DNA of 64,000 nucleotides from Melieria omissa (Eukaryota; Arthropoda; Insecta; Diptera; Ulidiidae). Under the pieces are notes generated by a model. It was given only the letters and a program-made list of their open reading frames with translations, made no database searches and had not been told where the DNA came from. The DNA is taken from positions 9,591,532 through 9,655,531 of the forward strand of contig OZ020268.1 of assembly GCA_963971225.1 (NCBI GenBank), written 5' to 3'. Position 1 is the first letter of the stretch. Every line of letters begins with the position of its first letter. Shown here piece after piece: positions 57,177 through 64,000 of the stretch. The translations under genes were made by a program, and so were the position numbers.

Positions 57177-60100
57177 GGTGCAAATGCTTAAAAAATGTTC
57201 AAAAATAGCTAACAAAGTTGGAATCGTATGAATTCAATGTTCAAAAGGTTTGAACTTCGAACTATATGTTAGCTGATCGGTTTGAGTCAGTTGTAAAATT
57301 AGTCATTGCAACGTACTTTTAAATACAAGTCGGGGCAAACGATTATTGTTATGTTTGTTATATTTTTTTAAAAATATTTCCAACGCCCTGTTAAAGCTGA
57401 GAGACAACTAAACGACAACTAAATTTAAAGAAATAATTTCTCCCATCCATTTTAGGTTGAAAACTTTTCAGACTAGCGAACTTTTTGTAAATTTCCACTC
57501 TGACAATTAACCCTTAACCCTCACCCTAACAATTTATACATTCTTCGAACGAACCCAACAAAATTCCATATTTTCGATGGTATTTGTGTATTTTCTATTG
57601 CTGACTTCGCACACAACCTTTGCGTCCTTTTATTGTCTGCGTCGGACCTGACAGCCGACGTTGCAGCTTCATTAGTTTAGCTTTAACGAGCAGGCTTTGT
57701 GCGTCCGATTTGTTGAGATTCTCTGCGGAATTTAAATGGAATAACAACTCAAAGACTAAAACGTTTTTTCACTTCAGTTGTTGTTGTTTTTATTGTTGGT
57801 GCAGGCATTTTAAAGCAGTCACCCTAAGTAAGCAAGCTGGCAAGCAATCAGCCATTCAACCAATCAACCAAAACCCCAAAGCGCTGTCACCACTCCCACC
57901 AGTGCTGCCACCGTCAATCAATCAACTTGGCAAACAGTGCCGCACTCGCTTCCTACCCATCATACATACACACACACACACACTAACACACACAAATACC
58001 AGTATGTCTCTTTGTCTGTCGGTCTGTATGCTTGTATACGTTTATCCTATTTGCTCGAAATGTTACTTTATATTCACTATCCGCCGCTTCGGCGCTTCGC
58101 TCGACTAACGCATTTAACCAATTTGGTCTTGTTTCTGTTTGATTTAACAAGATCAATTGAAATTTATCATCTCAATGTAGTCGTACATCATCGTGGAACG
58201 CTGTCAGCGCAGCCAGTGTGCCGCAGTCTTGTGGCACTGGCCGCATACTTAATGGCTGAGTTGCCCTTCCTATGTGTGTGTGTGTGTGTGTGTGTTTGCG
58301 TGTGTGAGTTGGGACCCTGGCATTCGATCTACAATAATTAAGCCAGCTTCCTTTTCAAACTTACAAATTTAATCAATTTAATGTAAAACCGCCACTGGGC
58401 TGAATTTACAGCAAAGCACATCGACACACACACACACACACACAGATAGAAAGCATGTACATGGAAAAATTTGGTTGAACTTGGGCCAAAAAATCTTTTT
58501 GCCGATGTTATGGGAGATATTTTGATATCAAAAACTTACTTTGGAACCAGAGATAATGTCTGCGGAGATAAGCTTAAGGGTTTTTATTTACTAAAAATCT
58601 CTGGAATACCTCCAAGATGGTTGGCTTTAAGAGAGTTGCATTACTTTTTGTTGGAATAATTTAAAGTTTGTGCTTATGAAAACATTTCTTTCACGTTTAA
58701 AGTGCAAAATTCAAAATTCAAAGCCAACATTTGCTCAAAAGCTGTTGAAAATCATCTCAAACGTAGATAATTCTGCAAAAAGCTTCATGGCCATAATTTT
58801 CATAAATATTTACAATCAATAAGAATGTTTGTTCAAATTTTGAATATTTTTCAAGTATGTTCCCTTCGATTCAATTCAAAATCAATTCAATACGATTCTG
58901 TTCTGTGAGTTTCTCAAATAGTTCACGTTGTCATAGCTACACTTGCAATAAGACCAAAATTTTTCATGTACACACTTTGTTTATAGTCAATGCAAATATT
59001 CGACTAGACACGGACAACAACGCTTTCAAAAATTTCAACTCACATTCCACAAATAACCAGTGTGTGTTTGCAAGGACGACAGCAAGGACATGATACCAAA
59101 CAACACTACATATATACTACTGCACATGGTATATACAAATATACTTGTAGCATGCATATAAGTAAATGTTTGTATATCTCAATGCGTGCGCTTGTCATAT
59201 ATGTGTATATATATACTTACATATATTGCACAACATATGTTTCCTTCGTCATTTTCAAATAATGCCGACATAATGTGTGCTACAATAGCATTACTACTTA
59301 TTGTTGTTGTTGTTGTAGTTGTCTTAACACACGCAGTAATGTCCGTCGGTAGCTCGTCGTTTAGGTGCACGCACACACGTTTCTCCCATCACATAAGACC
59401 CTCAAATATAGTCAAGAAAATTTCTTTTGTAACATAGGCAATTTTTCTTTCTTAGTAAAATTGCTCCTGCTGCGCTGTTGTGGCCTTGTTGCTTTCATGT
59501 TGTTGCTTTTGTTGTTATGTTGAATTGTAAGTAAATTGTTTTGCTTATGCATTGGTTCGCAGATTTGGCATTTTTGTTACTTTTGCGTTTGCTTCTCTTA
59601 AAGCTTAAAGAAAAGTCTGGTGAGCTAACAATTTTGTTGGTGCTGCAGGTTGTGTGCTCTGAGAAGGTTTGCTGTATTCGAGAGATTTATGCATTTTCCT
59701 TTATTAAATAATACGCTAAATTTATTATTTGATATGTGTAAGTTTGTATTAGTTTTTGCAAGGACCAAGGATTAAGGTAGGTTTCAAAGAATAGAAATTC
59801 AGTTTCAGTTTAATTGAATGTATCTCCTTTTTAGTATCAAACAATGGGCTGTAAAGAAAAAATTAGTTAGTATAGTAGAGTTTAATTTTTCATGCAAAGC
59901 TTCACAGAATGCTGGGATCCTTGAAGCAAGATTTGCCCAGAGGCTGAACAGGTATTCAGAGGAAGAGTGACAGGTTGCAAAAGGAAGTATGAGAATGTTG
60001 TAATTTCTTTGATGTTCCTGCAACTGCCACACGTTGCATTGTTTTACTGGTCAAACATGATTGTTTGCACTCTCAGGATCTAGTGTCCTCGAATATATAA

Positions 60101-60250
60101 ACTTTTAAGCTAGTTGCACTTAGGTTGAGTTTCAAACGGCAAATAAATTTAGTTCTATAAGTGAAGTGTTTATAGTGTTTGAGTGTTTAAAATTTTGAAG
60201 CTCATTGTATATTTTAAAGTGCTGAAAGCGATGAAAAGTAGACTTCGAGA
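57177..60250. other. Non-coding DNA with microsatellites
   Basis: CA tracts at 57966-57985 and 58424-58443, a TG tract at 58272-58296, TATA/TATG sequence at 59190-59225 and a GTT tract near 59301-59316. A possible Su(Hw)-like site GCATACTTAATGGCTG is at 58242-58257. No gene or transposon recognised. Confidence 0.5.
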
Positions 60251-60280
60251 GTAGAGTAGAGTAGAGTAGAGTAGAGTAGA
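60251..60280 (+). repeat. (GTAGA)6 microsatellite
   Basis: Six perfect GTAGA units, leading through GAAGGGTAGACC and GACTC units into the (GACTA)n array. Confidence 0.9.
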
Positions 60281-60308
60281 GAAGGGTAGACCCGACTCGA
60301 CTCGATTC

Positions 60309-60627
60309 GACTAGACTAGACTAGACTAGACTAGACTAGACTAGACTAGACTAGACTAGACTAGACTAGACTAGACTAGACTAGACTAGACTAGACTAGA
60401 CTAGACTAGACTAGACTAGACTAGACTAGACTAGACTAGACTAGACTAGACTAGACTAGACTAGACTAGACTAGACTAGACTAGACTAGACTAGACTAGA
60501 CTAGACTAGACTAGACTAGACTAGACTAGACTAGACTAGACTAGACTAGACTAGACTAGACTAGACTAGACTAGACTAGACTAGACTAGACTAGACTAGA
60601 CTAGACTAGACTAGACTAGACTAGACT
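60309..60627 (+). repeat. (GACTA)n array, ~64 uninterrupted units
   Basis: 319 bp of GACTA with no interruption visible. At the left edge GACTC, GACTC and GATTC units precede the pure array, so it may have expanded from a local mixture of pentamers. Each unit contains a CTAG palindrome. Even-length reads of such a perfect array may make the assembled length unreliable. Confidence 0.95.
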
Positions 60628-60780
60628 TTAATTAATTAAATAAACTATTAGTTAAATAAATTAATTAAAATTAATTGAATTAATTTAAATTTATTTAATT
60701 AATTTAAATTTGATTAAATTTAATTAATTTAATTAAAATTAAATTCAAATAATTTAAATCAAATTAAATTAAATATAATT
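60628..60780. repeat. AT-only tract of TTAATT/AATTAA motifs
   Basis: About 150 bp almost free of G and C, made of AATTAATTTAAATT-type self-complementary words. Confidence 0.7.
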
Positions 60781-62722
60781 TCTCTTTAACCCCACATCCA
60801 CCGTATATCAACTCTGTTTTTAATTTCATCAGAAACTCCTCTTCATTCTTTCTATCTCGTGTCCCATCTGGAATGCCAATATTTCTTTAAGCCACTAAAA
60901 ATATAATTTCATGAGATTATCTGTTAAGAGGAAGCAGATGTTTTTATTGCTACCTTAGCAATTACAACAAACACCTTAACGATGATATCTTGAATTCTCG
61001 TAAAATTCACCGGAATTCTCAATTCCACCCAATGCGTTTTGCGCATTTTTCGGTTTGTTGGTGTTTTTTTTTTGTGTGCACAAGAAATGGTGTCACGTTC
61101 AAGTCTACAATCAACACGAGCGCAATCACAACAAATTCGATAAGGTAAAAATCACAGCACAACCACAAAAACAACAGCAACAATTCTCTCCACATTTAAT
61201 CACTGACAGCGTAAAAACTCTGCTGCTTCGTTGGTTGCCCAAAAATTACGAGCGAAATACCTTCGTTGCCCGCACCCCTTTCAGCGCCCCCATTGGCATC
61301 AACCCTCGTGCTGCCTGGAAATGTTAAATGGGCGCGCGCGTGGCTGTTGCTGTTGTTTATGTGGCATGTTTTGTTGTTGTTGCTGTGCTTGTTTTAAGTT
61401 GTTTTTCGCTCAAGTACATGTTCAGCTGTTTTGTTGTTGTTGTTGCTTATGAAATGAATACAACAAACACAGTGACTGTCATTTGAATTTGTTACGCTCG
61501 ATGGATTGGCGTGGCAAGCGTTGAAATGCTGTGCTCTCGTTTGCCCCCAAAAAGCGTTGATGTGGCATTACTGGTTTGAGATTTGTTATGAAGCTCTCTG
61601 TGGAACTGCTATACCGCCATGAAACTGTATGTGTTTCTCTGTTTCTATGTATGTGTGTGTGCCACATTCATATTGTACATTCGGTTGAATAGGCAAATTC
61701 TTTAACAGTTTTTCGGTTTTTGTTGTGGCTTCGCTGCAGCTCGAATGTGCTTTATTGTGGCTGGCGCAAAGGTGCTGTTGGCCATCAGCGCCAAATGCCA
61801 ACAGCTGCCATGCGACAGCAACAACAAACACGCTTTGCCTTACAGCACTAGTAAAGGTAGCAGTTGCTTTTGTTGTTGTTTTCCAACTAAAACCACAAAC
61901 AATGCATTGCGCATACCTGTGTTGGCTTCCTTTAGTTCTGCCTCTCTCGCTGCTTCTCTTTCCTTGAATCGTTTTTGACAAAAATAGCACAGCTACCACA
62001 ACAACTGACTAAAATTAGTTTTTGCTATTTTGCGATTTGTTTTTGTGGGCCCTTGTCATATGCTCATGGCCATTATAGTTAGAGTGACCAGCTGAAAAGT
62101 TTGCAAGTGCGCACCATGAACCCGAAAAGGTGCGGTTCCGCTTGTTCGAATGGTTGATTGGCTAGTTTGCAGTGGGCGGTGTTTCGAGCGCCATTTTGTT
62201 ATTATTAATGACATTTTTTATAGCTAGGGACAGACTTTTAGTTTTTTTCGATTAGTTTGAGACTTTAATTACTTGTGCTGAGCAATAACAGTTTTGGGAA
62301 TATCGTAGCTAGCTTGCCACCAGTTTTCCAGTTTGGTCCAGTTTTTCTTATAAGTCGATTCAAATGATCTACTGGTCTCTTAGCCAACGAATTGAATTTG
62401 GCAAAGAGGTCCTTGAAAACTGCACTCTTGATTTCTCACATTGCAACTTGCAATGTCAACGACTCACATCAATAGCGGAGCATATTTTTGGTCCAGTTCG
62501 TATTCTTGTTTTTGCCCTCAAGCACATCAAGGTGAATCTGTTGCTGATTGACAGTAGAAAACGCAAAGGGTTGATGTCTTAGATGAGCAGTGCGTATTGA
62601 GGATTAGTCCATACTGGCACTGTTCATGGTGTTTTCGTTGTGCTTGTACTACTAATGAAAATAATATAATTCGTGCTGCTCACCAACTGAATAGAATGGG
62701 AAGTTTAAAAACTTGTCCCAAG
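60781..62722. other. Non-coding DNA
   Basis: GTT tracts at 61372-61382 and 61430-61446 and CAA sequence at 61160-61180. Several overlapping frames at 61586-61999 on both strands lack domains. No gene recognised. Confidence 0.5.
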
Positions 62723-63403
62723 CAGTAGCGCACCCAGGGGAGTAGAGCGTGGTTTGGGGTTCAAACTGTCCACAAAAACAAAAATCGTTGCTGCCAAATA
62801 TGGTTTCGAATGGAGATAGGTAGGTAGCAGCGACTGCGTTGCTTACTGAGCACACTCAAGTAGTACTAAGTGCCATTTTGTTGTCGCCTCCTCGACTGGG
62901 TCTTCCCTGCGTGGGAGAAAATACTGGGCCTTAAAGCCAACCCGGATCGTCCAAATAGGACTTGATGCATTTCCGTCTTGTCTGAGACAGATCAGCTAGA
63001 GAGGTAATCATACTGTTCCCCAAGGAATTTAGTCTTTTAAAAGCTAAGGCAGGGCAGCCGCAGAGGCAGTGTTCGAGTGTTTCCCTCTTGTTGATTTCCT
63101 TGCAGCTTCTGCAAAAAGGGTCGTAGGGGACTCCCAATTTTGCCGCGTGTAGACCAATTGGCCATTGGCCAGTGATCACGGCCGTTAGCCTAGAAATATT
63201 CCTACGAGAATTTAGCAGCATGTCGTTGGTTCTGTGGGAGTCGTAGCGTGGCCAGATCTGTCGAGCCACTCTGCAGCTGGAAAGATTGCTCCAGCTACTA
63301 TCCGCTTTCCTCAGGAAATAATCCTTTTTTCGAATGTAATTTGACTCAAAATTTGTACACAAAGCCCCCTTTCCCCCAAAATGAAATCCTGTGGGCGCCA
63401 CTG
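62723..63403. mobile_element. hAT-like non-autonomous element with LINE cargo, 8-bp target duplication
   Basis: A perfect 8-bp direct repeat GTCCCAAG lies at 62715-62722 and 63404-63411, the duplication length of the hAT superfamily. The left end CAGTAGCGCACCCAGG and the right end, in reverse, CAGTGGCGCCCACAGG are imperfect inverted repeats. The interior holds a minus-strand LINE fragment (62931-63340) but no transposase, so the element is non-autonomous. A similar end is seen at 11672. Confidence 0.75.
62931..63340 (-). pseudogene. LINE ORF2 C-terminal fragment inside the hAT-like element
   Basis: An open minus-strand frame reads KKDYFLRKADSSWSN, RRNISRLTAVITGQWPIGLH, CRSCKEINKRETLEHCLCG, CPALAFKRLNSLG and ends PGWL. 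It aligns in order with the region after RNase H in the LINE at 47740-48060 (SKDYFAKANTRWQR, RRDVARLTAAIAGHW, CHSCETPNEKETV, CPTLSRRRWNS). RNase H itself and the 3' UTR tail are absent. The frame is unbroken and extends to 63410, across the element's end. The sequence is clearly diverged from the other LINE. Confidence 0.75.
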
Positions 63404-63442
63404 GTCCCAAGCTAAATGATTTGACTAGGATTTCAATGTTAA

Positions 63443-63649
63443 CCTTTTCGGGACTACTGGGATAATACGTCCCAGCAAGTTTTTAATGCCCCTCAAAACA
63501 ATTATTTAAATCCTACGACCCACGTTAAATATTTTTTCGATTTCTTTGATCCCGGATAAAACGATAATTTTAGAATTTGTGAGCGTAGAATGTGAATATT
63601 TCTTCTGAGAGTATTTTGGATTTCAAAATTACACTCCGTCCCGAAAGGG
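63443..63649. mobile_element. Short piggyBac-like MITE, 207 bp
   Basis: Flanked by TTAA (63439-63442, 63650-63653). The left end CCTTTTCGGGAC and the right end, in reverse, CCCTTTCGGGAC form a 12-bp inverted repeat with one mismatch. No coding frame. It lies 40 bp from the hAT-like element. Confidence 0.85.
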
Positions 63650-63653
63650 TTAA

Positions 63654-64000
63654 AGAAGGAAGGAGGGATTCAATTATAAAGAAGGAACGATTGAAAAAAG
63701 TGTAAAGCGTTAAGTGGGAATTGAATTCACTACCTTTGGGACCCTACTTCTCTTCAATAGCTCAGTGAGTTCTAACACCATTTGAATTTTTGAGAAAATT
63801 TGTTTAAACAGGAAATGATTAAATTCGTTTTATATAAACATTATTATTTACAATAAAAAATAAAAATTAAATTTACTTCTTATGAGTTTAAATCTGCTGT
63901 TACTGTAATTTCAAACGGGCATTAAATATTAATTTTATTTCCAGTCATTTAAATTATTTTCAAGCAAATTCTCGAATTGTCGAAAAACAATTTTTAAGAA
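63654..64000. other. Non-coding DNA
   Basis: AT-rich. A tRNA/SINE-like patch around 63715-63770 was considered and not accepted. The window ends without a recognisable gene. Confidence 0.45.

Noticed and set aside
56607..57215. 202-codon minus-strand frame of F, I, L and Y
   Set aside because: Direct translation of the (AAAAT)n pentanucleotide array.
57508..57532. TTAACCCTTAACCCTCACCC as a TTAA MITE end or telomere-like sequence
   Set aside because: No matching inverted end or second TTAA flank was found, and the repeat is too short to be telomeric.
63700..63775. tRNA-like or SINE-like head
   Set aside because: An A-box-like TAGCTCAGTGAG is on one strand and the B-box-like GAATTCAATTCCC on the other, so no coherent promoter exists.

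Overview
The window reads as non-coding, repeat-rich nuclear DNA of a dipteran insect. Higher flies, possibly a tephritid fruit fly, fit best. That inference rests on the abundant (CAA)n/(GTT)n and (CA)n tracts, the mariner, piggyBac-like, hAT and RNase H-bearing LINE remnants, and many sites resembling the fly insulator-protein motif of Su(Hw). I found no intact host protein gene, rRNA or functional tRNA. The long open frames are mostly translations of simple repeats or chance frames. The locus looks like intergenic DNA or very long introns.

Layout: 0-6 kb holds a partial TTAA-type MITE, a tetranucleotide-based minisatellite (2.3-3.8 kb) and an eight-copy ~134-bp tandem array (4.9-6.0 kb). 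Each unit of that array carries a Su(Hw)-like site. 8.6-9.3 kb is a solo LTR (4-bp ATAT duplication) with a tRNA-derived SINE inserted in it. 12.2-13.0 kb is a MITE nested inside another repeat. 13.9-16.7 kb is GC/CpG-rich and then carries a dense cluster of non-tandem Su(Hw)-like sites. 18-23 kb has a MITE, a mariner pseudogene and a second SINE family. 25-29.4 kb has several tandem arrays and an RTE-type LINE end. 32-34.7 kb has a dispersed repeat, a mariner pseudogene and an inverted-repeat element. 36.3-38.7 kb is a TGACT-based minisatellite. 41-46.3 kb is a nest of MITEs, LINE remnant, SINE and (GAA)n. 47.2-48.3 kb is a 5'-truncated LINE. 51.2-52.0 kb is a MITE split by a mariner foldback. 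52.5-54.6 kb is a nest of LTR, LINE, SINE and transposase debris. 56.6-57.2 and 60.3-60.6 kb are pentanucleotide arrays. 62.7-63.65 kb has a hAT-like element carrying a LINE fragment and a short TTAA MITE.

Three themes link the parts. (1) Su(Hw)-like motifs (core GCATACTTTTAGGC) recur in a tandem array, in a cluster of unrelated flanks, in both copies of an LTR, and as scattered single sites, suggesting natural insulator or chromatin-boundary DNA. (2) LINEs with an RNase H domain and a tRNA-headed SINE share the same 3' tail, pointing to a LINE/SINE partnership. (3) Several unrelated cut-and-paste MITE families, five of them TTAA-flanked, are present with readable target duplications, which lets insertion order be reconstructed. 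All identifications are by eye and memory of families; no search was run.
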